A DNA stretch of 64,000 bases from Vibrio comitans (GTDB taxonomy: Bacteria > Pseudomonadota > Gammaproteobacteria > Enterobacterales > Vibrionaceae). The DNA lies in NCBI GenBank assembly GCA_024346835.1, contig AP024866.1, positions 806,001 through 870,000 on the forward strand. Reading direction: 5' to 3'. This document shows positions 38,698-47,436 of this stretch, in pieces (positions within the stretch are counted from its first letter, which is position 1; every line of letters begins with the position of its first letter). Below the pieces are notes generated by a model. That model worked only from the letters and a program-made list of their open reading frames with translations, ran no database searches and was not told where the DNA came from. Made by a program: the position numbers and the translations under genes.

Positions 38698-39483
38698 TTA
38701 CCCCGCCTGTCTCTTAAACTGCGCCAACAAAAACAGCACAGTGGCACTTACCACAACCGAAGGTCCGGCGGGAGTATCATAGAACCAAGACATGCTTAAT
38801 CCGCTACACACGCAGATCATGCCAATAATAGAAGCAATGATTGCCATTTGCTCTGGACTGCGACATAAGCGCCTAGCGGTTGCTGCAGGAATAATCAGTA
38901 GTGAAGAGATGATCAATGCGCCAACAAACTTCATACCTACGGCGATAACCAAACCAATCATCAGCATGATCAAGAGTCGCATCAATGAGATATTCACGCC
39001 TTCAACGGCGGCTAGCTCTTCGTTTACGGTACTAGAAAGTAGTGGTCGCCAAAATGCTACTAACAGCAGCATCACCACAGTTGCACCCATATAAATAAAC
39101 ATAACATCGTGATTATTCACCGACAGTAGGTCGCCAAACAGATAACCCATTAAGTCGATACGCACGTTGTCCAAAAAGCTGACCGCAATAAGGCCTAGCG
39201 AAAGCGCACTGTGCGCAAGGATACCAAGTAAGGTGTCGGTTGCGACTAGTTGCTGCCTTTGTAGCGTTACCAAAATTATTGCTAGTGCCATACAGCACAC
39301 CACGAGCGCCAAATAGAGGTTAATGTCTAGCAGGAAGCCCAAAGCTAATCCCATTAGTGAGGCGTGGGCGAGGGTATCACCAAAGTAAGCCATTTTTCGC
39401 CATACCACGAATGAGCCAAGAGGGCCTGCGATAATAGCGATACCGAAGCCTGCAAGTAGTGAAGGCAGTAAAAACTCAATCAT
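38698..39483 (-). CDS. znuB: Zinc ABC transporter permease
   Basis: The 261-residue inner-membrane permease of the ABC-3 family has about eight helices. [28 protein letters not shown] and the [15 protein letters not shown] loop match ZnuB. It overlaps the end of znuC by 8 bases on the same strand. With ZnuC and ZnuA it imports zinc across the inner membrane. Confidence 0.94.
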   Translation of the reverse strand: MIEFLLPSLLAGFGIAIIAGPLGSFVVWRKMAYFGDTLAHASLMGLALGFLLDINLYLALVVCCMALAIILVTLQRQQLVATDTLLGILAHSALSLGLIAVSFLDNVRIDLMGYLFGDLLSVNNHDVMFIYMGATVVMLLLVAFWRPLLSSTVNEELAAVEGVNISLMRLLIMLMIGLVIAVGMKFVGALIISSLLIIPAATARRLCRSPEQMAIIASIIGMICVCSGLSMSWFYDTPAGPSVVVSATVLFLLAQFKRQAG

Positions 39484-40261
39484 GGGTATGTCCGTGTTTG
39501 TGATTCTGACATGAGGTAGCGTCTCCGGTTACAGGATCGCCAGAGAGGTCATGATGGTGATGGTTGTGATGATGCTGATAAAGCGCAAGGCTAGAATCAG
39601 GTATATCGCCAAACATCTGTAGGTAGCTCGGATGAGTGGAGATGGCCGATGGTGTGCCAGAGCAACAAATATGATGTTGTAAGCAAATGACATTGTCAGT
39701 TTTTGCCATCACCAGATGTAAATCATGAGAGATCATAAATACGGCGCAATTAAATCGATGACGAATGGTATCGATCAAATTGTAAAGATCTACCTGACCC
39801 TGTACATCGACCCCTTGAGCAGGTTCATCTAGCACCAGTAATTGCGGCCTAATTAGTAGAGCTCGGGAAAGTAGAACTCGCTGAGATTCTCCGCCAGACA
39901 GTTTATGAATATCTGCTTTGATAAGGTGACCTGCTCCCACTAGAGCAAGGGCATCTTGACGTTCTTGCTGGCTGTATTTTCCAGCTAAACGTAAAAAGCG
40001 ATCAACCGTAAGGGGCAAGGTCTCATTGAGTTTCAGCTTTTGCGGAACGTAGCCGATACGCAGTTTACTGTGCTTAATGACCTTTCCAGAGTCCGTTTTT
40101 TGAAGCCCTAGTATCACTTTCACTAAGGTGGATTTACCTGCCCCATTTGGACCGACTAAGGTGGTGATTTCTGACTCATTGATTGAAAGGTTAATCTTGT
40201 CTAATACCTTTCTTTGTTCAAACTGAACAGTCACGTCTTTTAGGGTGACGAGTTGGGTCAT
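39476..40261 (-). CDS. znuC: Zinc ABC transporter ATP-binding protein
   Basis: The 261-residue ATPase has Walker [10 protein letters not shown], signature LSGGESQRV, Walker B LLVLDEP and switch His in MISHDLHLV. The C terminus is His-rich ([11 protein letters not shown] and HKHGHTHD), as in several ZnuC proteins, and may bind zinc as a sensor. I take the ATG at 40261 (MTQLVTLKD); an upstream frame to 40294 lacks a good site. It is divergent from znuA across a Zur-like box. Confidence 0.95.
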   Translation of the reverse strand: MTQLVTLKDVTVQFEQRKVLDKINLSINESEITTLVGPNGAGKSTLVKVILGLQKTDSGKVIKHSKLRIGYVPQKLKLNETLPLTVDRFLRLAGKYSQQERQDALALVGAGHLIKADIHKLSGGESQRVLLSRALLIRPQLLVLDEPAQGVDVQGQVDLYNLIDTIRHRFNCAVFMISHDLHLVMAKTDNVICLQHHICCSGTPSAISTHPSYLQMFGDIPDSSLALYQHHHNHHHHDLSGDPVTGDATSCQNHKHGHTHD

Positions 40262-40373
40262 AGCATTCAGGCCTGTATATGTGTTGGGTAACAAACTGGT
40301 GTTTATTACCCTTGTTCACCCAAAGAGTAAAGTAAAATAATAGTGTGCAAACATACTAATCGTTTGCAAATTG

Positions 40374-40396
40374 GAAATGATATAAAGTAACATCTG
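40374..40396. promoter_or_regulatory. Candidate Zur box between znuC and znuA
   Basis: The 23-bp site starts GAAATGATATA and ends with GTAACAT plus CTG. It keeps the GAAATG-TATA-n-TAACAT skeleton of the gammaproteobacterial Zur box with a few changes in the right arm. Confidence 0.65.
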
Positions 40397-40431
40397 CGCT
40401 TAATTTTGGCTATCGCAACGGAATCGCATCG

Positions 40432-41304
40432 ATGAAACGTTTAATTTTATGCCTGCTCTCATTGAGCTTTGTTACTAGCGCCCAAGCAATTGAGGTTCTG
40501 AGTAGCATTAAACCAATACAACTGATTACTCAAGAAATTACCAAAACTGGGTCTTCGTCGTCTGCTCTATTGGGGACCAATATGTCGCCTCATGACTACG
40601 CGTTGCGTCCATCCGATGTAAAAAAAGTGCGTGATGCCGACCTTGTGATTTGGTTTGGCCCTGAGCTTGAAAGCTTTATGTCATCGATTGTTCAGAGCCA
40701 AGACAACGTACTAACTATTAGCGAGATCCCAGGTCTAGATCTGCGCCATTATGAAGAAGGTCATCACGATCACGATGGTCACAACCACGGTAATACCGAC
40801 CCGCATTTTTGGTTAGGTCCAAAGCAGGTTGGGACTGTGGCTAAAGCCATCGCCGACAAAATGATTCAGCTAGACCCAAACAATGCGGTTTACTATAAAG
40901 AGAATCTCGAAGCGTTTATGAATGAGTTGCAACTGACAACTAGTGAAATCAACGCACGCCTGACGCCAGTACAAGATCACGGATACTTTGTTTTCCATGA
41001 TGGCTATGGCTACTTCGAAGAGTTCTTTGGCTTGAATCACCTAGGTCACTTTACAGTGAGTCCCGAGAGAAAACCGGGTGCAAAAACGCTTATTCAGATC
41101 AAAACTCGCTTAGCGGAAGGCGACGTATATTGTGTGTTCAGTGAGCCACAATACACACCAGCGGTGATTGAAACGGTCATGCGAGGTAGCGATGTGAATT
41201 CTGGTGAGCTAGATCCATTAGCAACCGATGTCGAAGAAAAGCCAGGCGCTTATTTTGTCTTCTTGAAGCAGCTATCTGGTCAATTTGAGACCTGCTTGAA
41301 GTAA
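40432..41304 (+). CDS. znuA: Zinc ABC transporter periplasmic binding protein
   Basis: The 290-residue protein has a Sec signal (ending SAQA) and is the zinc-specific receptor. Metal ligands are the histidine of MSPHDYALRP, the one in DPHFWLGP and the one in FHDGYGYFEEF. The His/Asp-rich loop HHDHDGHNHG (about 118-127) typical of ZnuA lies between. It is divergent from znuCB. Confidence 0.96.
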   Translation: MKRLILCLLSLSFVTSAQAIEVLSSIKPIQLITQEITKTGSSSSALLGTNMSPHDYALRPSDVKKVRDADLVIWFGPELESFMSSIVQSQDNVLTISEIPGLDLRHYEEGHHDHDGHNHGNTDPHFWLGPKQVGTVAKAIADKMIQLDPNNAVYYKENLEAFMNELQLTTSEINARLTPVQDHGYFVFHDGYGYFEEFFGLNHLGHFTVSPERKPGAKTLIQIKTRLAEGDVYCVFSEPQYTPAVIETVMRGSDVNSGELDPLATDVEEKPGAYFVFLKQLSGQFETCLK

Positions 41305-41323
41305 AGAATATTGAAACTTCCAC

Positions 41324-41355
41324 AAGGCGCTCTTTTTCATAGGGCGCTTTTTTTT
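41324..41355 (+). terminator. Terminator of znuA
   Basis: An imperfect stem with a bulge (AAGGCGCTC / GGGCGCTT) is followed by eight T. Confidence 0.7.
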
Positions 41356-41374
41356 GATTTAAAACAAATGACTT

Positions 41375-41393
41375 TGTAACAAACTGTGTTACA
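41375..41393. promoter_or_regulatory. Perfect palindrome upstream of feoA
   Basis: TGTAAC-N7-GTTACA is symmetric over 19 bp. It lies 9 bp before the Fur-like box. Regulator unknown. Confidence 0.45.
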
Positions 41394-41401
41394 TTCTACG
41401 T

Positions 41402-41421
41402 AAATGATAACGATTGGCATT
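41402..41421. promoter_or_regulatory. Candidate Fur box of feoABC
   Basis: AAATGATAACGATTGGCATT can be read as three successive NATnAT-like hexamers, resembling the left two thirds of the Fur consensus. It is 7 bp from the feoA start. The fur gene is at 9432-9878. Confidence 0.6.
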
Positions 41422-41427
41422 TAGATT

Positions 41428-41655
41428 ATGAAGCTCGCTGAACTCAAGATTGGACAAGAAGCCACTATTTCTTCTCTGAAACAATTAGATGGCTCGACTC
41501 GAAAGAAACTGATGGTTATGGGAATCCTTCCTAATACGCCAGTTACTCTAGTGCGCAAAGCACCCATGGGCGATCCACTACAGGTGAGAGTTCGAGACGT
41601 TAGCGTTGCGATTCGTAAATCTACAGCAGAACAAATTTCAGTAGAGGTTGCATAG
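41428..41655 (+). CDS. feoA: FeoA, ferrous iron transport accessory protein
   Basis: The 75-residue SH3-like cytoplasmic protein contains LAELKIGQEATISSL and the LMVMGILPNTPVTLVRKAPMGDPLQV core. FeoA is needed for FeoB activity. It overlaps feoB by one base, so the two are translated together. Confidence 0.95.
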   Translation: MKLAELKIGQEATISSLKQLDGSTRKKLMVMGILPNTPVTLVRKAPMGDPLQVRVRDVSVAIRKSTAEQISVEVA

Positions 41656-43928
41656 TGGACTATTCAATTTTAACCGTTGGTAATCCAAACAGCGGTAAAA
41701 CGACGCTTTTTAACGCCTTTACTGGTGCAAACCAAAAAGTGGGTAACTGGGCTGGTGTTACTGTCGAGAAGAAAACCGGTCTTTATTCTCTAGCTGGCGA
41801 AGAGTTCAGCTTGACCGACCTTCCTGGTATCTACGCATTAGACAGCGGCAATGACAATAACAGCTTGGATGAGACTATTGCCTCTCGCGCTGTGCTATCG
41901 ACTCCTGCTGACGTAATCATCAATGTAATTGACGCTACGTGTTTAGAGCGAAGCCTATACGTAACACTGCAGTTGCGTGAACTAGGCCGTCCAATGATCG
42001 TTATCCTGAATAAAATGGATGCCCTGGCCCGTATTGGCCAGAAGATCAATATTAAGGGTCTCTCCAAAGCGCTTGGCTGTCCTGTTATGGCAGTAACAGC
42101 GACTCGAATCAACGAGGTAAACAAGCTTAAAGCCGATCTGCATAAGATGCTGGCAACGGGCATTGAGGTTGAGCCTCTGGCGCTAGACTACGGCACTCAA
42201 TTTGAAGAAGTTGTGTCTGATATTGAGGACCAGTTCGAAAACGACATGGTGAGCAAGCGCGCTCTGGCCATTCGTGCCCTAGAGAATGACCAACTTGTAA
42301 TGCACACAGTGCCTGCGGAAGTAAAAGATGCTACCGCTCAAGCACGCCACTCTCTTGATATGGATATTGATCTGCACATTGCGGATGTGAAGTTTACCTT
42401 TCTGCATGAGCTGTCAAAATCATTTAGAGCTACCGAAGGCAAAATCACACGTCGTTTAAGTGAGAAGATCGATGCTGTTGTCTTGAATAAATGGGTTGGC
42501 GTACCGCTGTTCTTTGGCGTGATGTACCTGATGTTCATGTTTGCTATCAACATTGGTGGTGCGTTCATCGATTTCTTTGATATCGCCTTTGGTGCGGTGT
42601 TGGTGGATGGAACGCATGCTGTGCTTGATCCTATTTTGCCCGCCTGGATGGTAACGCTACTTGCTGATGGTGTGGGTGGTGGTATCCAAACGGTCGCGAC
42701 CTTCATTCCTGTTATCGCAGGCCTTTACCTATTCCTTACTCTTCTGGAAGGCTCTGGTTACATGTCTCGTGCGGCGTTCGTACTGGATAAAGTCATGCAG
42801 AAAGTGGGCTTGCCGGGTAAAGCCTTTGTTCCATTGGTTCTGGGCTTTGGCTGTAACGTACCTGCGATAATGGCAAGCCGTACCCTTGATCAAGAACGAG
42901 AGCGTCGCCTAGCGGCATCTATGGCTCCATTTATGTCTTGCGGTGCTCGTCTTCCGGTATACGCTCTATTTGCCGCTGCTTTCTTCCCAAGTGCAGGTCA
43001 AAACGTCGTATTTGCTCTGTATGTGATTGGTATTCTAGCTGCGGTATTCACTGGGTTTATCTTGAAAAACACTATCTACCCAGGTAGCAACGACAGCTTT
43101 GTTATGGAAATGACGGATTACGAAATCCCTCGTCTGCGTAACGTAATCATCAAGACATGGCAAAAACTGAAGCGCTTTGTATTTGGTGCAGGTAAAACCA
43201 TTGTTGTGGTAGTGACAATTCTTAGCTTCCTTAACTCTATCGGTACTGACGGCAGTTTTGGTAATGAAGATAGCGAGAACTCTGTGCTATCTAAAGCTGC
43301 GCAAGTCATCACTCCAGTGTTCGAGCCTATGGGTATTGAGCAAGATAACTGGCCAGCAACGGTGGGTATCGTAACGGGTATTTTCGCAAAAGAAGCCGTC
43401 GTAGGTACGCTGAACAATCTATACGCTTCACCTTCAGATGAAGAAGCTGAGTTTGATTTGATGGGGAGTCTAGAAGAGGCAGTGATGTCGATTCCTGAAA
43501 ACCTGAGCGGCCTGAGCTTTAGTGACCCGCTAGGTATCGAAGTAGGCGATCTAACTGATACTCAAGCTGTCGCAGATGACCAAGAAGTCGATCAATCGGT
43601 GTTTGCTAACCTGCAGGGTAAGTTTGCCAACGGCCATGCCGCCTTTGCTTACTTGCTGTTTATCCTGCTGTACACTCCGTGTGTAGCGGCGATGGGGGCA
43701 TACGTTCGTGAATTTGGTAGCCAATACGCACGCTTTATTGCGGTGTGGACCATGGGACTGGGTTACTTTGGCGCTGTACTCTACAACCAAGTAATGAACT
43801 TCTCTGCGCACCCTGGTAAGAGTGCTATTTGGATTCTCGCGGTGATGATAGTGTCGGTTGCAACCTACTTAGGGTTGAAGCATCAAGGCAACAAACTGCA
43901 ATTCCAAGAACAAGAATCTGCGGCGTAA
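41655..43928 (+). CDS. feoB: FeoB, ferrous iron transporter
   Basis: The 757-residue protein has an N-terminal G domain: G1 GNPNSGKT (8-15), G3 DLPG, G4 NKMD. A GDI-like helical spacer follows to about 270, then about eight membrane helices with the conserved GFGCNVPAIMASRTL and MSCGARLPVYALF cysteine motifs. It takes up Fe(II) across the inner membrane, driven or gated by GTP hydrolysis. It starts with GTG, overlapping feoA. Confidence 0.97.
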   Translation: MDYSILTVGNPNSGKTTLFNAFTGANQKVGNWAGVTVEKKTGLYSLAGEEFSLTDLPGIYALDSGNDNNSLDETIASRAVLSTPADVIINVIDATCLERSLYVTLQLRELGRPMIVILNKMDALARIGQKINIKGLSKALGCPVMAVTATRINEVNKLKADLHKMLATGIEVEPLALDYGTQFEEVVSDIEDQFENDMVSKRALAIRALENDQLVMHTVPAEVKDATAQARHSLDMDIDLHIADVKFTFLHELSKSFRATEGKITRRLSEKIDAVVLNKWVGVPLFFGVMYLMFMFAINIGGAFIDFFDIAFGAVLVDGTHAVLDPILPAWMVTLLADGVGGGIQTVATFIPVIAGLYLFLTLLEGSGYMSRAAFVLDKVMQKVGLPGKAFVPLVLGFGCNVPAIMASRTLDQERERRLAASMAPFMSCGARLPVYALFAAAFFPSAGQNVVFALYVIGILAAVFTGFILKNTIYPGSNDSFVMEMTDYEIPRLRNVIIKTWQKLKRFVFGAGKTIVVVVTILSFLNSIGTDGSFGNEDSENSVLSKAAQVITPVFEPMGIEQDNWPATVGIVTGIFAKEAVVGTLNNLYASPSDEEAEFDLMGSLEEAVMSIPENLSGLSFSDPLGIEVGDLTDTQAVADDQEVDQSVFANLQGKFANGHAAFAYLLFILLYTPCVAAMGAYVREFGSQYARFIAVWTMGLGYFGAVLYNQVMNFSAHPGKSAIWILAVMIVSVATYLGLKHQGNKLQFQEQESAA

Positions 43929-43935
43929 GACAATT

Positions 43936-44157
43936 ATGATACTACAGGAACTAAAGTCGTATCTTGAACAGCACGGCACCACTGACAGAGCCGTGCTTGC
44001 TAATCACTTCGGTCTGACCGAAGACGGCGTAGACGCAATGCTTCAAGTGTGGGTGAACAAAGGTAAAGTTACCCGCATGTTTGATACTATTAAGGGTCAA
44101 GAAAAGGGCGTGCGTTATACCATCAATCAAGGTATTAGCTTAAACGTTCAGATGTAA
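43936..44157 (+). CDS. feoC: FeoC, small winged-helix protein of the feo operon
   Basis: The 73-residue protein has a helix-turn-helix pattern (LANHFGLTEDGVDAMLQVWVNKGKV) and a beta wing (KGVRYTIN). It contains no cysteine, so it cannot carry the Fe-S cluster proposed for the E. coli protein; vibrio FeoC is known to lack it and to act as an FeoB partner. It lies 7 bp after feoB. Confidence 0.9.
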   Translation: MILQELKSYLEQHGTTDRAVLANHFGLTEDGVDAMLQVWVNKGKVTRMFDTIKGQEKGVRYTINQGISLNVQM

Positions 44158-44185
44158 CGCTTGTATTACATCCTAAGTTTTCCAA

Positions 44186-44614
44186 TCAGCTAGGTTTAAA
44201 CTGCTCGCAGTTGCCTAGCTTTTTTTTGAGCTGCTTGAGCAGCTTTTCCTGAGCCTGCTCAGTCCTGAACTCACCCTTAGTGTTTCCCCACACTGGCCCT
44301 GGCCATGCGTCATCTGTTTTAAAGCGCGCGATATGATGAATATGCAGTTGCGGCACCATATTACCCAGAGCCCCAAGATTCATTTTGTCTGGCGAAAACA
44401 AAGACTCTATTGCCTCCATCACCGTTTGTGATTCGACTAAGAACTGCTGCTGCTCTTGCATCGGCAGATGATGAAGCTCTTTAAGTGCATGCTTCTTGGG
44501 CACTAATATCACCCAGGGTACACAGTTGTCCTTGTGCAAAAGCGCTAAGCTCAGCGGAAACTCACCAATAACACTGGTATCGTTTGCTAGCTGCGGATGA
44601 AGTTGAAATTCCAT
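44186..44614 (-). CDS. HIT (histidine triad) domain protein
   Basis: The 142-residue protein fits the HIT superfamily: VPWVILVPKKH, the N-terminal strand pair, and LHIHHIARFK near residue 100. The triad reads H-I-H-H-I rather than the textbook H-x-H-x-H, followed by DDAWPGPVWG, a pattern of a proteobacterial HIT subgroup. HIT enzymes hydrolyse or transfer nucleotide phosphoramidates and dinucleotides. The gene is 20 bp behind the EamA transporter gene and so may be under the FMN riboswitch too. Substrate unknown. Confidence 0.8.
   Translation of the reverse strand: MEFQLHPQLANDTSVIGEFPLSLALLHKDNCVPWVILVPKKHALKELHHLPMQEQQQFLVESQTVMEAIESLFSPDKMNLGALGNMVPQLHIHHIARFKTDDAWPGPVWGNTKGEFRTEQAQEKLLKQLKKKLGNCEQFKPS
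44188..44228 (+). terminator. Nested-stem terminator of feoABC
   Basis: The outer stem AGCTAGG / CCTAGCT encloses an inner AACTGC / GCAGTT stem and is followed by eight T. It overlaps the 3' end of the convergent HIT gene. Confidence 0.85.
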
Positions 44615-44634
44615 CGATAATCCCTTTTTTGCGG

Positions 44635-45582
44635 TTATGCGGTAGCAGGCTCGGCTGCAAGTGTTGGTTTCGGTTCTCGGCTCATCATCAGAGCGCCACC
44701 GACTAGCATCACGGCACCGACTATCTGTTGTGGAGTTAATGTAGCATCAAACGCCACCCAGTTTATGACAACCGCCGAAACCGGAAAGAACAATTCTGCA
44801 ATAGTGCCGTATCGCGCCGGTATTCTTTCAAGACCTTTGTAGTAGATGAACATTCCCAATAGACCAGACAGCAGCACCATGTAAAACAGGTTATCAAAAC
44901 TGCCTTCAGATAGGGAAAAATGTTCACCATAGCAAAGCATCGCAATGGTGAGAGTGACGAGGGCAAGACTAAAGCGGCCAGACATGATCTGCATAGTGTT
45001 ATAACCCATCATAGTCAGCTTACGCCCATATACCGTCGAAGCTCCCCACGCTACGACGGCCAGCAATGCTGAACCATATCCAAGCAAGATGGCTACCAGT
45101 TTTGGGTCATAGTGCCAAATAGAGCCTTCTGACCATAACTCTACAATATCCGGCGCGATCATGACGATACTGCCCATAAGACTAACGCTTGCCCACAATA
45201 CAAAGTGTTTCTGTAATTTCTCTTTTAGCAAGAGAACCGACAGTGAGATAGCCACGATAGGCTGAAGCTTTTGCAACAGTATCACTATGGTTGGATTCAT
45301 TAGGGTAAACGCCTTGGTGAAGGCGAGGGTGCCAATGGCTGAGCCAAGCACACCAATTAAAATAAAGGGCAGTAGTGAACCTTTGATATAGGCGAAGCGC
45401 CATCTAGGCACTGCAATTTGCAATAAAGCAATCATCACCACTAACACTATGTGCTCAAAGAACACGATCTGTAAGGTGCTGTTTGTTTCTAAAAGAGGGT
45501 AACGAAATAGGGTATCAGCAGCCCATAAACCAGCCGCGATCATTACAAAAACTATACCTGCCACGAGGATCTCCAAATTCAC
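44635..45582 (-). CDS. EamA/DMT-family transporter behind an FMN riboswitch, probable riboflavin transporter (RibN-like)
   Basis: The up to 315-residue protein has ten hydrophobic segments in two EamA repeats (about 6-140 and 165-305), each with the late-helix GxxxA/S packing pattern (GVLGSAIGTLAFTKAF; VVAWGASTVYGRK). Its transcript carries an intact FMN riboswitch 174 bases upstream, so flavin control is clear and riboflavin uptake is the likely job, as for RibN proteins of the same superfamily. The GTG at 45582 is the longest start; a GTG six codons on (45564) has GGAG at a better spacing and may be the true one. It is followed by the HIT gene. Confidence 0.82.
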   Translation of the reverse strand: MNLEILVAGIVFVMIAAGLWAADTLFRYPLLETNSTLQIVFFEHIVLVVMIALLQIAVPRWRFAYIKGSLLPFILIGVLGSAIGTLAFTKAFTLMNPTIVILLQKLQPIVAISLSVLLLKEKLQKHFVLWASVSLMGSIVMIAPDIVELWSEGSIWHYDPKLVAILLGYGSALLAVVAWGASTVYGRKLTMMGYNTMQIMSGRFSLALVTLTIAMLCYGEHFSLSEGSFDNLFYMVLLSGLLGMFIYYKGLERIPARYGTIAELFFPVSAVVINWVAFDATLTPQQIVGAVMLVGGALMMSREPKPTLAAEPATA

Positions 45583-45656
45583 ACCAGTAGCGATGAGCTA
45601 GCTGATTAGATTTATAAAAACGTGAACAGAGCTAAGAGGTAAGGCAATATGATTCG

Positions 45657-45692
45657 CCAAACCACGACAGACGGATCTTGGGTGTGGTTTGG
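45657..45692 (-). other. Hairpin in the riboswitch leader (candidate expression platform)
   Basis: CCAAACCAC and GTGGTTTGG form a perfect 9-bp stem with an 18-base loop, between the aptamer and the EamA start. A second pair of arms (CACCAA / TTGGTG) lies at about 45706-45733. Neither ends in a T run on the minus strand. Confidence 0.45.
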
Positions 45693-45755
45693 ACAAACGC
45701 ACTTAACACCAATACGAAGGCTCGCTTGGTGGTTGATACGCTATCAATTGTGTCA

Positions 45756-45890
45756 CTTCTTTCATCCGGACTGTAACCGTCGGCTCTGGATTCACACCAG
45801 ATCTGCTGTCCCTTCACTGAGTGAAGGCGCTCGTGGGCTCAAGCTAGGCTTTTACCACCGGTGGGGAATTTCGCCCCGCCCTGAAGTCCG
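45756..45890 (-). ncRNA. FMN riboswitch (RFN element)
   Basis: On the minus strand the segment contains the fixed RFN blocks in order: TTCAGGGCGGGG, AAATTCCCCACCGGTGGT, AAGCC, GAGCCCACGAGCG, CAGCAGATCTGGTG, GAATCCAGAGCCGAC, GGTTACAGTCCGGATG and GAAAGAAG. The basal stem ACTTC / GAAGT closes it. The variable helix CCTTCACT / AGTGAAGG is perfect. It senses FMN and lowers expression of the EamA gene downstream; the mode (transcription or translation) is not clear from the leader. Confidence 0.97.
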
Positions 45891-45942
45891 TTTAAGGTAG
45901 CAAACTTTAGACGCTGAGCAAATTGAATTTAGGGATAGGAAT

Positions 45943-45973
45943 AAAAAAAGAGACCCCGAAGGATCTCTTTCTT
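45943..45973 (-). terminator. Terminator of the NSS symporter gene
   Basis: On the minus strand, AAAGAGAtCC with a TTCG loop pairs with GGgTCTCTTT and ends in a T run, 33 bp beyond the stop. Confidence 0.85.
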
Positions 45974-46005
45974 ATAGTTTATAGCTGCCAGCTATCAGGG
46001 TAGCG

Positions 46006-47436
46006 TTATAGTTTCTTAGAAACTACAGCCGTTAGACCAATGATAGCGATTGCAAGAATCATGATTGGACCCTTACCACTTTCAAAGCCGCTAACGATAC
46101 CCGCTATAGCTACTACAGCAACAGCTACAGGGATGATGTACTTAACTAGGTTGTACCATAGACCGAATAGTGGGAAAGATACTTTACCGTCGTTAGTAAT
46201 TTCTTTCTCAAGGTCTACACGGTTTAAACGCCAGCCTGCGAAGATACAGATGAACATACCGCCAACCGCTAGGAATACTTTGTCAGTGAGTAGGTCGAAG
46301 ATGTCGAATACGCCTGTATCGAACAGCTTAGGACCGATGCCACCTAGTGATAGAGAAGCAAACACACACATAACTGCCATCACTGCACTTGCAGAAAGAA
46401 CCGCTTTAACACGAGTCATGCCTTTCTCGTCGATTAGGTAAGACACAACAACTTCTAGTAGAGATACAGAAGAAGTCAGTGCGGCAACCGTTAGACCAAC
46501 GAAGAAGATAAGTGCAAAGATAAGACCTGTGCCACCCATTTCAGCAAATAGCTGAGGAACAACAACGAATACTAGACCTGGGCCAGCTGCTGGTTCCATG
46601 TTGAATGCGAACATTGCTGGGAACATAGCGATACCTGCAAGTAGAGCTACCGCAGTATCCATACCTACAACCATACCTGTAGTTTGAACTAGGTTCTCTT
46701 TCTTCTTCAGGTAGCTACCGTAAGTGATCATACAACCCATACCAAGAGATAGAGAGAAGAACGCTTGGCCCAACGCTGCTAGAACAGTGTGGCTATCTAC
46801 TTGAGTGAAGTCTGGCTTGAATAGGAATTCAAGACCCGCACCTGCGCCAGGTAGGGAAAGACCTTTAACAGCCACAACGATAAGGATAAGGAACAGCAAA
46901 GGCATTAGGATCTTGCCCGCTTTCTCGATACCGCCAGAGATACCCTTACTAACAATAACAATGTTAAGCACTAGGTATGCGCCCATCCACATTAGTGGCT
47001 GGATTGGGTTAGAGATGAAAGCACCAAAGCTGTCGCCGATTGCTTCAGGGGTGTCTAGTAGGCCAGTAGCCACTTTAGGGATGTACGCTAGAGCCCAACC
47101 ACCTACAACAGGGTAGAAGCCCATGATCAATAGACCACTTAGTACACCGATAACACCAACAAAGCTCCAACGCTTGTCTGTTGATTTGAATGAGCCTACA
47201 GCAGAGCGGCTAGTGTGACGGCCGATTGCAAACTCAGTCAGCATTACGCTGAAACCAATAACGATTACGAATGCTAGGTAGATGAGTACGAATGCACCAC
47301 CACCGTTCTCACCCGCGGTGTACGGAAATTTCCAAATGTTACCAAGGCCAACAGCTGAACCAGCTGCTGCCATTACAAATCCAAGTTTTGAACCCCAGTT
47401 ATCACGAGGGGCTGCTGATGCATTTCCAGTCGCCAC
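46006..47436 (-). CDS. Neurotransmitter:sodium symporter (NSS/SNF) family transporter
   Basis: The 476-residue inner-membrane protein has about 11-12 helices. The first helix holds the Na+/substrate motif GSAVGLGNIWKFPY followed by GENGGGAF, the hallmark of LeuT-fold NSS carriers. Helix 6 contains AFFSLSLGMGCMITYGSYL, the unwound substrate region. Members carry amino acids or related amines with Na+; substrate cannot be predicted. It stands alone between the FMN riboswitch and a long gap. Confidence 0.9.
   Translation of the reverse strand: MATGNASAAPRDNWGSKLGFVMAAAGSAVGLGNIWKFPYTAGENGGGAFVLIYLAFVIVIGFSVMLTEFAIGRHTSRSAVGSFKSTDKRWSFVGVIGVLSGLLIMGFYPVVGGWALAYIPKVATGLLDTPEAIGDSFGAFISNPIQPLMWMGAYLVLNIVIVSKGISGGIEKAGKILMPLLFLILIVVAVKGLSLPGAGAGLEFLFKPDFTQVDSHTVLAALGQAFFSLSLGMGCMITYGSYLKKKENLVQTTGMVVGMDTAVALLAGIAMFPAMFAFNMEPAAGPGLVFVVVPQLFAEMGGTGLIFALIFFVGLTVAALTSSVSLLEVVVSYLIDEKGMTRVKAVLSASAVMAVMCVFASLSLGGIGPKLFDTGVFDIFDLLTDKVFLAVGGMFICIFAGWRLNRVDLEKEITNDGKVSFPLFGLWYNLVKYIIPVAVAVVAIAGIVSGFESGKGPIMILAIAIIGLTAVVSKKL

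Noticed and set aside
45649..45900. An 83-codon open frame on the plus strand
   Set aside because: It is exactly antisense to the FMN riboswitch and its leader; the open frame follows from the GC-rich conserved RNA blocks.
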